The position numbers were made by a program, and so were the translations under genes. Below, piece by piece: positions 10,526-21,149 of a stretch of DNA of 64,000 bases. Each line of letters begins with the position of its first letter. The first letter of the stretch is position 1. Source of the DNA: Dromiciops gliroides. Taxonomy: Eukaryota > Chordata > Mammalia > Microbiotheria > Microbiotheriidae. Below the pieces are notes generated by a model. The model made no database searches, was not told the origin of the DNA, and worked only from the letters and a program-made list of their open reading frames with translations. The DNA is taken from positions 358,900,953 to 358,964,952 of the forward strand of contig NC_057861.1 of NCBI RefSeq assembly GCF_019393635.1, written 5' to 3'.

Positions 10526-10884
10526 GCCCCAGGCTACATAGCAGTTGTTGGTACAGAGAGTGTCCTCAGCAAGGGGGCTCCCTCCTGGCTTTGAAATCTA
10601 GGTCCTGACCAATATAAACATTTCTTGAACCAAATCAATGTGTGTCTGTCATTAATCCTGCCCCTCCCTCCTGCACATGTAACCTTGGTCAGACACACTA
10701 CCCATAGTTCAAGAACCTGAGAGTCTGTCTTTTCTGATACTTTGGAATTCCTCCACAGAAGGTAACCTTGGCTTTTCAAAGACTGTTGACTGACCACAGG
10801 CTGTAGCAGACCCTACAATTTAAAAAGACTTTGTATGTGGACATAGTAACAGACTGTATGTTTATTGTCTATGGACCAGCTGAG

Positions 10885-11075
10885 TTTTTTTAAACATCTA
10901 TTTTTTATTTTATTTTTGTTCTCAGCTAAATGTAAACAATTTTTTTTTACATTCATTTTAAAAATTTTGAGTTCCAAATTACCTCCCTCCCTTCCCTCTC
11001 CATCCTTGAGAAGGTAAGCAATTTGATATAGATTATATATGTGCAGCCATGCAAAACATTTCCACGTTAGCCACC
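10885..11075 (-). mobile_element. L1 LINE 3' end (antisense), 5'-truncated
   Basis: Read on the - strand this has 'GCAAATGTTTTG'-like sequence, 'TATAATCTATATCAAATTGC', a GGGAGGGAGG block and 'AATTTGGAACTCAAAATTTT', the same terminus as 400-832. No clear target duplication was found. Confidence 0.65.
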
Positions 11076-11369
11076 AGCCAAGCTCTTTAATATGCATGTA
11101 AGGTAGAGGATAGAGGAGTAGAAGTGAGCCTGTTACTGGCCAAAGAAATAGTTGCTCTCGGAGGGATGAGAAAACACCTCTACCATATCCTCTTACAGCT
11201 TTTTACTCTTGTTTCCATTTAATTTGAAATGTGCAGCATTTTTTGGAGACAGATATTTACTTTCCTAATAACTGAAATGAATGTTAACACATTTTATTCA
11301 CTTCTTCATTAGTTGAAGCATGTTAATCCAGAGAGATTTAAAAAATTTATTTAAAAGGTCAAAGGAACA

Positions 11370-11450
11370 AATGAGAATTTTACTGAGTACCTAGCTGAGT
11401 GCCTTGTGTGTAGTAAGTGCTCAATAAAGATTTAATTTATTGTTCTGAGC
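11370..11450 (+). mobile_element. L2 LINE terminal fragment
   Basis: 'GAGTGCCTTGTGTGTAGTAA', 'GTGCTCAATAAAGATTTAA' is the L2/MIR 3' terminal motif. Confidence 0.55.
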
Positions 11451-11739
11451 ATTTGCATCTAATTCATACTTATTCAAAGGCCAGAAGGTTAAAATGAGAA
11501 AATTACTTCTAGGAAGACAAAGACCCTATAAGTCTTCTGCTTAAATATGCAGCTCACCAATATTTCAGTGTTGGTTTTAATTTCTGAGCTCTGACTCCTT
11601 TAGCTTTCTTGAGGATGCTCCTAGCTAGCCATATGTAGCACAGTGCTCTCTATCGGTTTGCTCAGTAAATATTTGTATGACTAGTTCAAGCTTGTTACAT
11701 TGGAAGGAAAGGAAATAAAAAAGAAAGGGAAGGTGGGAA

Positions 11740-11978
11740 AGAAAGATTTATTAAGTTCCTATCATGTACTAAATATTGTCGAGTGTTTTATAAATATTAT
11801 TTCATTTGATCCCTGCTACAACCCTGGGAGGTAGGTGCTATTATTATGCCATTTTACAGTTGAGGAAACTGAGGCACACAGGCTAAATGACCCTTGTCTT
11901 GCAGCTTGTAAAGGTCTGGGGCTAGATTTGAGCTCAGGTCTTACTGACTCCAGGCCCAGAGCTCCACCTAGCTGCCTC
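11740..11978 (-). mobile_element. MIR SINE, nearly full length, antisense
   Basis: 'CCTGGGAGGTAGGTGCTATT', 'ACAGTTGAGGAAACTGAGGC' and '..GAGCTCAGGTCTTACTGACT' is a classic antisense MIR read. It sits about 300 bp upstream of OTULIN exon 6. Confidence 0.85.
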
Positions 11979-12275
11979 AGTGATTCTGGGAGTTGTATGA
12001 TTCTACTCTCTTAGCCTGCTACTACTTCCCCTCATTAACTTCCTGTTTCAACCAAATGCAAACCTCTGGCATTTGGAATTTCTGCAGACTGAACGCCAGC
12101 TATTGTTTTAATGCTAACTTGATGTCACAAACCTGTGGCGATGCCTTTTTTGTCTGCATCTCATTTGTCACTTATTGTCATCAAATTCTGAGGGTGGTCC
12201 TGTCTTCCCTCATGTTGATTATACATGGGTTTCTTAGAAGGCTCTTGACTCACTTGTGATTATGTCCTCCTGTAG

Positions 12276-12545
12276 TGGGCAGGTTTGACTGCAATGAGAA
12301 CTGCAGAAGAGAGGCAGGTGGCTTGTGATGAGCTCTTCCGAAATGAAGAGGAAGAATATAGCCTCTATGAAGCTGTGAAATTTCTGATGCTGAGCAAGGC
12401 CATCCAACTGTATGATGATAAAGAGAAGGGAAAGGAAGTGCCCTTCTTCTCTGTGCTTCTCTTTGCTCGGGACACCTCAGGAGACCCTGCTCAGCTGCTG
12501 AAGAATCACTTGAATCAAGTGGGCCACTCTGGCGGCCTGGAGCAG
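12276..12545 (+). CDS. OTULIN: OTULIN coding exon 6 (residues about 199-288)
   Basis: This 270-bp exon begins after TCCTGTAG and ends CAG|GTAAGC, phase 0 at both ends. It encodes 90 residues from [14 protein letters not shown] through [18 protein letters not shown] and [14 protein letters not shown] to HSGGLEQ, aligning without gaps to human OTULIN 199-288. Numbered that way, Tyr244, Leu272 and Gly281, the positions changed in human OTULIN-related autoinflammatory syndrome, are all the wild-type residues here. The segment is the core of the OTU catalytic domain that grips the distal ubiquitin. Substitutions relative to human are conservative (for example Ser283 for Thr, Lys274 for Arg). An antisense open frame over the exon (12250-12732) is only its shadow. 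Confidence 0.97.
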
Positions 12546-12940
12546 GTAAGCTGTACTGGCTGCGGGGCCAGGACTTCTTGGGCAGTCTCTCTAAAATCAG
12601 TAGATTTGATTGTGTCAGGCTGCAATAAAGACTTAACCCTTGAAATCCATGTCTTAATCCTGGCCAAAATAGGGCATTCTTTCTAAAGACAGGAAAGTGT
12701 AGCCTTGGATTATCTTGATCCTCTTCTGGCACCTGTTTTGTATATTTTTCCTTGGAGCCAGAAAGTCTTTTACAACTCTGCTAACTTGGCCTCATTTAGT
12801 TGGAAACCAAATACACTATGTGCTTTTGCCAGATCCTTTGCCCCACGAACCACATCAGGCTATGGTGTAAACGACATACTATCCATCAGTAAGCCTAAAA
12901 AGCTAATTTCTGTCATTCAACACTGAGCCTGTAGTTCAAT

Positions 12941-13095
12941 ATATTTTTTTTTTTTTTTTGGTGAGGCAATTGGGGTTAAGTGACTTGTCCAGGGTTACAC
13001 AGCTAGTAAGTGTCAAGTGCCTGAGGCTGGATTTGAACTCAGGTCCTCCTGAATCCAGGGCTGGTGCTCTATCCACTGTGCCACCTAGCTGCCCC
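12941..13095 (-). mobile_element. tRNA-derived CORE-SINE, antisense
   Basis: Poly(T) start, then GTGAGGCAATTGGGGTTAAG and ending CCACCTAGCTGCCCC. Target duplication 'TGTAGTTCAAT' (12930-12940) versus 'TGCAGTTCAAT' (13096-13106). Full length. Confidence 0.97.
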
Positions 13096-13194
13096 TGCAG
13101 TTCAATTTTTAAAAGTAATCAGGCATTTATTCAAAATGCTGATAAAGTCATCTTATTTTAAACCCTCATTTCTCTGGTTATTGAAATGTACTTG

Positions 13195-13353
13195 GGGGCA
13201 GCTAGGTGGCCCAGTAGATAGAGCACCAGCCCTGGAGTCAGGAGTACCTGAGTTCAAATCCAGCCTCAGACACTTGACACTTACTAGCTGTGTAATCCTG
13301 GGCAAGTCACTTAACCCCAATTGCCTCACTAAAAAAGAAAAAAAAAAAAGAAA
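13195..13353 (+). mobile_element. tRNA-derived CORE-SINE
   Basis: Full-length copy with a perfect 12-bp duplication GAAATGTACTTG at 13183-13194 and 13354-13365 and an A-rich tail. Together with 12941-13095 it forms an inverted SINE pair about 100 bp apart inside the intron. Confidence 0.97.
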
Positions 13354-14301
13354 GAAATGTACTTGACCAGAAAAAAATCCAAATGCCAGGATGGTGCTGG
13401 GCATTCCAGTGGCTAGAGATGAATGGTGGTTTTCATATTTGCCATCTTAGGCAACAGCTACCCCTCATATTGTCATTCCTTACCAGTAGGGGGAAAAAAA
13501 ACCACAACCTTCTGTTTCTTTGCTTGGACAACACAGTATTTGGCATCAGTAGATAAAGATACCCACATGAATTACTTTTAATTTTTAAAATATAAGTAAA
13601 TTTCCTCCCTGGGTGCTAGACAGATTTTTTTCTGTATACTATTTTGGTATTGTTTCAAACTTTAAAATTAAACCTGGGAACAGAAAAATCAGATTTGTTT
13701 GTTCAAAATCTATTTAAACTCATCCCCTCACCTTGCCCAAGTCCCTGTTAGACCACTCTTTGATTTTTGGTAACTCAAGTGTAGACAGTAATTTGTCATG
13801 TTTAAAATTTCTCTCTTCTTTTTGGTAACCATGCCAGAAATTCTACTAACTCGTTCGTATAAGTTTTACAAGTATCTTCTTTAAAAAAAAAAAAAATCCA
13901 GATCCCAAGTGTCTCTGGATCCTTCACTCACTAGTGTCATTTAATTCAATTAGATTGTCTTCCTCCTAAGACAGTGCTTTGGAAGGTAGACCAGACTCTG
14001 GGGATTCTATAACAGGGGGCTGCTTTTAGGTACAGTCTGGGGAGAGAGGCTTCCATGAGAATTCCAACAGACTCTGAGTGGTTGACTCTTGATTGGCTTC
14101 ATTATTGTAACCTTGGACCTGTCTTTGCTGCCATCCAAGTAGAAAAAGGTGAGGGCAGAGTAGGGAGGACAGGGAACATGTGAGTATGAGGGTCTATATT
14201 CCAAAGCCAAATAAAGCTAACTGGAGATGATCTGGTGTTTTGGATTTCTTTCTTTTTTTAAATTTTTTGAAATAATAGAGCTCTAAAGATAATGTTAAGC
14301 T

Positions 14302-14431
14302 GGGGGCAGCTAGGTGGCACAGTGGATAGAGCACTGGCCCTGGATTCAGGACTCAGGAGGACCTGAGTTCAAATCCAGACTCAGACACTTGCCCTGAAAA
14401 AAAGAAAGAAAGAAAGAAAGAAAAGAATAAA
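14302..14431 (+). mobile_element. tRNA-derived CORE-SINE with internal deletion and (AAAG)n tail
   Basis: Head and box B are present, but sequence jumps from 'GACACTTG' to 'CCCTG' and an (AAAG)n tail, so most of the CORE is missing. Duplication 'AGATAATGTTAA' (14287-14298) versus 'AGATATTGTTAA' (14432-14443), 11 of 12. It ends about 65 bp before the exon 7 acceptor. Confidence 0.93.
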
Positions 14432-14497
14432 AGATATTGTTAAACTTCAAGTTTCCACTCTTTCCTTTACTAAAAAAATTCTTCTGATTCACCCTAG

Positions 14498-14692
14498 GTT
14501 GAAATGTTTCTTCTTGCCTATGCAGTGCATCACACCATACAAGTTTATCGACTATCTAAGTACAACACTGAGGAATTCATCACATCTTATCCTACAGATC
14601 CACCCAAGGACTGGCCTGTGGTGACTCTGATTGCTGAAGATGACAGGCATTATAATATCCCTGTCAGAGTGTGTGAGGAGACAAGTTTGTGA
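14498..14692 (+). CDS. OTULIN: OTULIN terminal coding exon 7 with stop (residues about 289-352)
   Basis: The acceptor is TTCACCCTAG at 14497. The frame runs from [18 protein letters not shown] to VRVCEETSL and a TGA at 14690-14692, giving 64 residues. Counting back from the human C terminus (352), catalytic His339 and Asn341 are present in DDRHYNIPV, as is Asp336, which positions His339 in the resting enzyme. Glu314, part of the linear-ubiquitin recognition/substrate-assisted mechanism, is present in NTEEFI. The last four residues ETSL are the class I PDZ ligand known to bind SNX27. Only a few residues differ from human (for example HHT for RHT, ITSYP for ITVYP). The gene is thus very probably functional. 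Confidence 0.97.
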   Translation, partial: VEMFLLAYAVHHTIQVYRLSKYNTEEFITSYPTDPPKDWPVVTLIAEDDRHYNIPVRVCEETSL

Positions 14693-14876
14693 TAAAGAGA
14701 TCAAAAGAGAGAAACTTGTTATGCTTGTGACTTGGAAAATGGCTTAGAGTGGTCTAAGAAACATCTTCATCCTCTTTGAGCTGATTTGACATCTCACTGG
14801 GGTGTCCTAAAGCCTAAATGTTTGCTATCAGGATTAACATTGTATATAAGCTTTTTTTTTCTTCCTCCTCCAAAGC

Positions 14877-14882
14877 AATAAA
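14877..14882 (+). terminator. OTULIN: Candidate poly(A) signal AATAAA, OTULIN proximal
   Basis: AATAAA 185 bp after the stop codon, in AGCAATAAATTTC. It is the first canonical signal in the sense direction. Use is inferred. Confidence 0.4.
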
Positions 14883-15177
14883 TTTCAGAGGCCTTCAAAA
14901 TAATACACCTGTTGGAAGGTGTAAAATACATGTCCTCTATAAATCAAAATATTTTATATTGTGCCATCATGGGGCTGATTTGGGAGAATCCCAGAGTCAA
15001 ATCCCCTGTCATGATAAATTGGTAATTTGTTTTTTTAAGGAGAAAGTAAACAATTCTCCTCTAGTGAGTCTTTGAAGTAACCTGTCTATGCAATGCATTT
15101 GTTGGGACATTGAAGTAAGTTTCTATCTGCCTCATCTTGTCATACCTCTGTCATTTTCTTCTGCACAATGCAGAGGG

Positions 15178-15183
15178 AATAAA
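15178..15183 (+). terminator. OTULIN: Candidate poly(A) signal AATAAA, OTULIN
   Basis: GGGAATAAAATTGGG, followed by a TTGGGTTGG GU-rich stretch that could serve as a downstream element. This is the better proximal candidate. Confidence 0.45.
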
Positions 15184-15239
15184 ATTGGGTTGGAATATTT
15201 CTTAAAGGTATTTTGAAACAGTTTGTAACAGGAGAGGTA

Positions 15240-15410
15240 GCACAACTTAAGGAATAGAGTTGATCTTGAAGTCAGGAAGACCCAGGTTCAAGTCTTGCCT
15301 ATTTCACATACTGACTGTGACTGAACAAGCCCCCCAGGGATCTCTCCAGGATCCTTCAGTTAATGACGAGTTGCTGATCTGTATTGGTAGAGGGACCTTC
15401 ACTACCAGGA
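15240..15410 (+). mobile_element. MIR/CORE-SINE variant, old
   Basis: 'GAAGTCAGGAAGACCCAGGT', 'TTCAAGTCTTGCC' and a decayed CORE are visible. Similar in kind to 1880-1950. Confidence 0.5.
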
Positions 15411-15609
15411 GTTCTCCACAATAATGAAATACCAGTTCTGGACCAAAAAAATAAAATCCCCAGCATGGAAGTTAAGCACTGGGTCCAAATGGGTGTGTGA
15501 AAAGCATTTAGAAAGGTCTGTTGGAGGAGAGAACATCATAGGAATTGTTGCTAGGATATATTACCTTCTTCTTTGGGGTGATTGCTCATTCAGAGTAGCC
15601 TCAAATACA

Positions 15610-15960
15610 TCAGTCAGCAAACATCCATTCACTTGCTCTGTTCCAGACACTGTGTTAAGTTCTGATGGTATTAAGAAAGGCAAAGGGGGCAGCTAGGTGG
15701 CGCAGTGGATAAGGCGCCAGCCCTGGATTCAAGAGGACCTGAGTTCAAGTGTGGCCTCAGACACTTGACACACTAGCTGTGTGACCTTGGGCAAGTCACT
15801 TAACCCTCATTGCCCCACCCAAACAAACAAAAAAGGCAAAAACATGGGCCTTGCCCTCAAGAAGCTTACATTCTAATGTGGGAGATAACATACAAATAAA
15901 GTACATACGAGATACATACAGTGCAAATGGAAGGTAATCTTAGAAGGAAGACACTAGTAC
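15610..15960 (+). repeat. Old interspersed repeat interrupted by a SINE
   Basis: The same repeat as at 7135-7300: 'CAGACACTGTGTTAAGTTCT' and 'TTAAGAAAGGCAAA' before the inserted SINE, then 'CTTGCCCTCAAGAAGCTTAC' and 'TCTAATGTGGGAGATAACAT' after it. The SINE at 15685-15833 split it. Confidence 0.65.
15685..15833 (+). mobile_element. tRNA-derived CORE-SINE nested in older repeat
   Basis: Full-length copy, with 'AAAGGCAAA' on both sides as the duplication. It lies in the middle of the repeat above. Confidence 0.93.
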
Positions 15961-15999
15961 ATCACCTTAATTTAAGTCTTGGGCTGTCTGGCCATAGAA

Positions 16000-16390
16000 C
16001 ACAAGTAAGAAAACCTGGGTTCAAGTCTCAGCTCTGACTTTGAAACTGTGGGCCTTTTGACAAATCACCTAAACTTACCTGGCCACCTCAGTTTCTCTCT
16101 CTGTAAAATGAGGGGTTTAGATGAGATATCCTTTGAGATTACTTCCAATTCTGCATCAGTGACCCTGGTCAAATCTTTTTTTGGGGGGTGGGGTGAGGCA
16201 GTTGGGGTTAAGTGTCTTGCCCAGGGTCACACAACTAGTAAGTGTCAAGTGTCAGGTCAGATTTGAACTCAGGTCCTCCTGAATCCTGGGCCACTGCTTT
16301 ATCCACTTTGCCACCTAGCTGCCCCTGTTCAAATCTTTTAATCTCAGTTTTCCCATATTTTAAAAGGAGATTTGAACTAGATGTTATGCT
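16000..16390 (+). mobile_element. Old MIR-type SINE interrupted by an antisense SINE
   Basis: 'GGTTCAAGTCTCAGCTCTGA', 'GCCTTTTGACAAATCACCTA' and 'CAGTTTCTCTCTCTGTAAAA' are MIR order. A second CORE-like piece 'TTTTAATCTCAGTTTTCCCA' follows the inserted SINE at 16180-16328. Confidence 0.6.
16180..16328 (-). mobile_element. tRNA-derived CORE-SINE, antisense
   Basis: G-rich/T-rich start, then GTGAGGCAGTTGGGGTTAAG and end GCCACCTAGCTGCCCC. Perfect 11-bp duplication TCAAATCTTTT at 16169-16179 and 16329-16339. Confidence 0.96.
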
Positions 16391-16768
16391 ACGTGCTTTT
16401 TAATTGAAGTACCACCAGTGTCAGTATTCTTTCCCCTCGACATATCTCCTATTGGGAGTTCCTGCTGTCAATATTTTCTTTCCTTGGGTTGAGGACTTAG
16501 AGGATAAATTAGATCCTGTTTTCAAAGCTGATGGGCTAAAATTTTACGTAGGAATAATGTTATATAACACTTTTACATTACTTTTTAAAAAATAGAGTGT
16601 TATGCAGCACCTGGTGAGGCTGGGTAAGTTCATGGATTTCCTGATGATATCATTTAAATTAGTTTAATGGGAAGCATGACAGCCCATGTCAGATTATGAA
16701 TGACAACTAACAGTGGTTATTTGTACAATCTTAGAAGGAAGTGATGACATTAGAAAACCTATCAGTGT

Positions 16769-16930
16769 AGGGGCAGCTAGGTGGCGCAGTGGATAAAGCA
16801 GTGGCCCTGGATTCAGGAGGACCTGAGTTCAAATTCGACCTCAGACACTTGACACTTTACTAGCTGTGTGACCTTGGGCAAGTCACTAACCCTCATTGCC
16901 CTGCCAAAAAACTTCAAAAAACACCAACAA
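16769..16930 (+). mobile_element. tRNA-derived CORE-SINE
   Basis: Full-length copy with perfect 10-bp duplication CTATCAGTGT at 16759-16768 and 16931-16940. Confidence 0.96.
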
Positions 16931-18029
16931 CTATCAGTGTGGTCTTAAAACTGTTAGCATTAGGGTGTTCATCAGAGGAATGAGAGAATCCACTATACTT
17001 TGGTGGCTGTATCCACACAGTCCAAATGGAATGTCATAGCCAGCATTAAAGTGATTGGGGGAGAACTGGGATTCACTTTTTGTTTATTACTAGATAAGTA
17101 CTTTGATTTGGGATGATCCTTTTGAAGTAGGAAGGGTTGGTTTAAATACTATTTAATAGCTATATATTATATATAAATAATACTTAAATTTGAGGTCCTT
17201 GGTTGAGGAGAGAAGTCTAAACATGTTAAACTATGCAAACTCTACCACATGACTTTAGTCTGTTTTGATGTTGCCTACTGCACTGCAGTCAGTGCATGCT
17301 TTCTCTACCTTGTTTACTTTATAGCCAAGAAGCCTTTGAATCAAATTCTATTCTCCTAGATGATACCGACATCTCCCATTGAATTGGCTTGAGCTGCAGA
17401 GGCTGGGACCAGATCTATAGATTTTTTTCCTCTCGTTTTGGTAAATGGTGTCATGAATGAAAGCCTTATGAGAGTAGTAATAAATGACTTCTTGGTTTTG
17501 ATTCCCTTTTAGTGTTTGTATCTTATCTGTACAAAAGAATTCTTAATAACCCCTCTGTCACAGGAATTCCTAATAGGATGAATGGTGTAGGACACCTCTC
17601 GGACTGATGTATTGGATATACTAGGTCGCATCCTCTGGTAAGCTTTTGGTAATGAGGTTGACTGTTCTGATCCCTTGCACTTCTTTTACTCCAAATCCCA
17701 GACTTTTATGTCTGAACAGAGCCACTGGGTTTTACTGCTATAATTGTTTGCTTGACCTTTTTTTTTCTTCTATATTCCTATATATGTGTTGAAAATCGCA
17801 ATCATGAATGCAGACATCACATTCTTATGTAGATAAAGATGGAAATTCAAAAGGACAATCTGTCATGCTCTGCCACGTACTTTTTGGTTTGCCTGCTATC
17901 CCAGATACTTGTAAACTTCATCTGTCACTTCATCACTTGGGATGGAGGGATAAGTAAGGAGAAGAGGATAAGACAGAAGATGCTTATCAATGAGGACAAT
18001 GATTTAGGGGAATACTGGGTAAATAATTT

Positions 18030-18174
18030 TTTTTTTTTTAATGGGGCAATGGGGTTAAGTGACTTGCCCAGGGTCACACAGCTAGTTAAGTGTCAAGTGT
18101 CTGAGGCCAGATTTGAACTCAGGAACTCCTGAATCCAGGGCCGGTGCTTTATCTATGCACCACCTAGCTGCCCC
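18030..18174 (-). mobile_element. tRNA-derived CORE-SINE, antisense
   Basis: Poly(T), GGGGCAATGGGGTTAAGTG to CCACCTAGCTGCCCC. Duplication 'TAAATAATTT' (from about 18020) versus 'TAAATCATTT' (18175-18184). Confidence 0.95.
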
Positions 18175-18179
18175 TAAAT

Positions 18180-19440
18180 CATTTCTTATTGAAACATATT
18201 TTGTGATTGCCCATATTCTTATCCTTCTTTTCACTCATAGCCTATGAGCTGGTCTTTTTTTTTCCCGTTGGGGAAGAGGGAGAGCCGGTTTTATGATGAG
18301 TTGAGTAACAGTAACACAGTAGAAATTGGATGTAGACCCAAACATATTCAGAAAGCTTATCCACTACAGTCAAATGGTTGCTGTCTGAAAGAGGAACAGA
18401 TGGTGGGAAACTCTTAACACTGATTTCATACCGCAGAGTTTGACTGCACAAGGCCAGAGGTATTCACATCAGCAGTTGAGCTGTTGAAAGCATTCCTGTG
18501 CCTTGTACAAGGATATCATAAGCATTCTAGCTTACCGAAAAGTACCTTTAAATCAGACGGCAGCTCGGTTCCTAATAGGCCCCATGATGACCTTTGTATC
18601 AGCCTGTTTCCCTCCCCTCCTAATCTCTCACACTTCTGTGCGTCGACCATCCGCCATGGTTTCATTCCATACACAAGGCAGAACAACGCAAGCACAAATG
18701 GGAGTGAGAAGCTGCTGCCATGTAGGTTCGACTTCCCATTATCAAACCATAGGCATCTAGTTTATCAGTGCAAAATAATGCTTTGAAGTTCATCCATTGG
18801 GGAACTGGTACTGATTTGCATTGTAATATCTAGAAATGTTTAGAAAATTGGATTAATCTTTTTTCTCTGAACATATGACTGTTTGAAACCTTTCTTACAG
18901 TACTCTTACGTTCATTTTATGACTGACATTTTTACATTACAAGCATGTGCTTTGGGATCCTTTTAATTCCCCACTACATGTTTTATAGTTTAGCAGGTAA
19001 AATCTCAGGCCCCATGTCTAATAGGAAAACTAATTTTACTGTGGGAATAAACAGTGTTTGTAATCTTATGTGCCTAGGCTACATTCTTTAAGGGCTTTGT
19101 GGTTCCTTAGATAAAAAGGTGCTATTTTTTTTTTTTTTAGCAAATGTGCTAGTGTTCCAACTCTTGTACATTGTTGATAATATTAGTGATTTCTGTTACA
19201 CCCTGCATTTAAAACCTGAATATCATCTTATATTAAATTTATACATACAGGAGTTACACAGACCTGAGTTGTTTTCTCTGGTGCAAAATATTTATTTAAA
19301 AAAATTTTAATACCAAAAAAAAGGGCAGTTTACATGTGTTAGTTTTTTGTTGCCATTTGGAAGCCAAAGATTATTTTGAGAAATGTGTATCATTTAGAAA
19401 AATCTTAATTATAGCTATAAAAATAAATGCTTTTATTTAA
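18180..19440 (+). other. Repeat-free unique block, candidate distal OTULIN 3' UTR
   Basis: About 1.25 kb without a recognised repeat, ending in AT-rich text with AATAAA at 19422-19427 and an ATTTATTTAAAA-like stretch near 19290. The part 18480-18780 has CpGs (GTCGACC, CCGCCATGG), unlike its surroundings. Two overlapping short open frames there have no recognised protein similarity and shift relative to each other, so I do not call a gene. It could be conserved UTR or an independent noncoding element. Confidence 0.35.
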
Positions 19441-19680
19441 ATTTTATGTTTTTAAAAAATACTTCAGTGGGTGTAGGTTCTCATCAATGTAGGTACTTCT
19501 TTGGATGTAGATAGAAATTAAGTAATCAGTTCATAAATTTGCATGCCTACTCCATATTCTAGGCACTGTGTTAACAGCTGGGCACCCAAAGATGAAAACA
19601 ATTTCTGCTCCAAAGCTTACATCCTATATTGCAAAACAACCATGCCATCTCATCCTGTGCGATTCTCATTCATATCTCTT

Positions 19681-19829
19681 TTTTTTGGTGGGGGGGGGAA
19701 GGGAGGCAATGAGGGTTAAGTGCCTTGCCCAGGGTCACACAGCTAGCAAGTATCAAGTGTCAGGCTGGATTTGAACTAAGGTCCTCCTAAATCCAAGGCC
19801 AGTGCTTTATCCACTGTGCCACCTAGCCA
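19681..19829 (-). mobile_element. tRNA-derived CORE-SINE, antisense
   Basis: T/G-rich start, then GGCAATGAGGGTTAAGTGCC to GTGCCACCTAG. Duplication 'CATATCTT' on both sides. The 3' flank shows the last bases of the head lost. Confidence 0.93.
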
Positions 19830-20335
19830 TATCTTAACATAAATTTTTCATGAAGGAGTAGAGCCTAAAAGAAATGTGCTGTGTTTTATGCTAATTAAAT
19901 TATATTTAAACTATTAAATTATTCTAAATAGTTCACTATTGAAATACACACTTCCCTCAATAGATTAAAGGATGGGATTCATTATTAACATATCCCTAGG
20001 GAACTTTTTATATTTTCCTTTAGTAAAGTTATTCAGCTGAAGCTTATGTGCTTAACCTCATCTACTCAATAATCATTTGCATCCTTTGGCCAACTTGTTT
20101 TCTGGAATTAAAAAAAAAATTCCCTACTAACTGCCAAAATATTACCAAGTTTTCTAAATTTAAACATTAATAATTCTGAATTTTTCCTTCAGCATATCCA
20201 TTGGATTTCAATCATTGGGGTATTCCCTCCATTTGACTCAGTTCTTCTGGTGAAAAAAACATAAGGAAGTCATTTAGCCTGACTTCTTAGTATTGTAAAT
20301 CAAATGAAACTAGAAGACCATATGTTTAATGTGGT
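19830..20335. other. Intergenic, nothing recognised
   Basis: AT-rich sequence with no open frame, repeat or RNA gene that I can recognise. Confidence 0.6.
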
Positions 20336-20339
20336 ATGG

Positions 20340-20600
20340 GGGCTAGATCTCTGGATTTGTGTCAGGAGCTGGGTTTGAATTCTAGTGCTACTGTTTATTG
20401 CCTGCGTAACCTTGGGTAATCTGATTTGTTTTCTTGGGCCTCACTTTCCTCATGTGTTAAAAAGGATAGTCAAATCCCTAATATCTCTGCGAGAGTGCCT
20501 GAGTGTGATCTTGTATTTAAATCAGAAGGAAAAAAAATGCAGTAATTTTTTCTATCATCTGTTAGCACGGTACCTAACAATTATTTAATAGATCCTTGTT
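20340..20600 (+). mobile_element. MIR SINE
   Basis: 'GGAGCTGGGTTTGAATTCTA', 'GCGTAACCTTGGGTAATC' and 'CCTCACTTTCCTCATGTGTT' are in MIR order, ending with 'GCACGGTACCTAACAATTAT'. Confidence 0.65.
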
Positions 20601-21149
20601 TGGCTGAATAATAAGGGATTATATAGTGCTTTCTTGGTTGGTTATGAAAATCCTAAGTGGTTTAAATGTTTAAAAACATTTAAGTTTGACCTCTACTAAA
20701 GACTACTCTTGTATAAGACAGAGCACAGACAGGTTTTACACAATTTTTGAGTGTGGAACAACCAAGCTAAAAACAGAGACTCATCACCGGAAGGTTGGTC
20801 ACCTACTGATTTTTTTTTTCTCCTTTTTTTGGCCACAGAAATTCCTGCTTTAGATTCAGGAGGGGCTTCAGTCTGTGGTGATAGATGTAGTACCTATACT
20901 GGTGAAACATAAGATCTTTTGAAGCACTGATGTGAAAATTCCCAATATTTCATGTTTAAATAGCATTATTTCAGAAAAACCTGGTAATATTTTGCTAGTG
21001 GAACAAATTGTTAGCTTAGGACTACAGTTGCTTAGTGACCATATAAAGCATGTGTATAAGTTTTGCCTGAATGGTGATGATTAGTAGTGAGACTTTGCTA
21101 CAGCCTTGGAAATGAAATAATCAAGTGGCTCTGCCAGCTGATCCCCTTT

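Larger units (their letters stand above)
8269..12275 (+). other. OTULIN: OTULIN intron 5
   Basis: About 4.0 kb between two in-phase exons. It contains a hAT-like element, L2 pieces, a TA/TG microsatellite, an antisense L1 end and an antisense MIR, each listed. I recognise nothing in 8270-9320, 10030-10440 or 10530-10880. The open frames on the - strand at 10534-11097 have no protein similarity that I know. Confidence 0.9.
12546..14497 (+). other. OTULIN: OTULIN intron 6
   Basis: 1.95 kb between exons 6 and 7. It holds three tRNA-derived SINEs (one antisense, two sense). The remainder, about 13366-14285, shows no recognisable element. Confidence 0.93.
14693..15200 (+). other. OTULIN: OTULIN 3' UTR, proximal part
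   Basis: Sequence after the TGA with two canonical AATAAA signals (14877-14882 and 15178-15183). No splice sites or repeats are evident. A minimal transcript could end soon after either signal. Human OTULIN is known to have a longer 3' UTR, so the transcript may run on (see 18180-19440). Confidence 0.7.

Noticed and set aside
12250-12732. 160-codon antisense open frame
   Set aside because: It is the shadow of OTULIN exon 6 on the opposite strand.
18484-18786. Two overlapping open frames in a CpG-containing block
   Set aside because: No recognisable domain, mutually out of frame, no splice or start evidence. Kept only as a candidate noncoding element.
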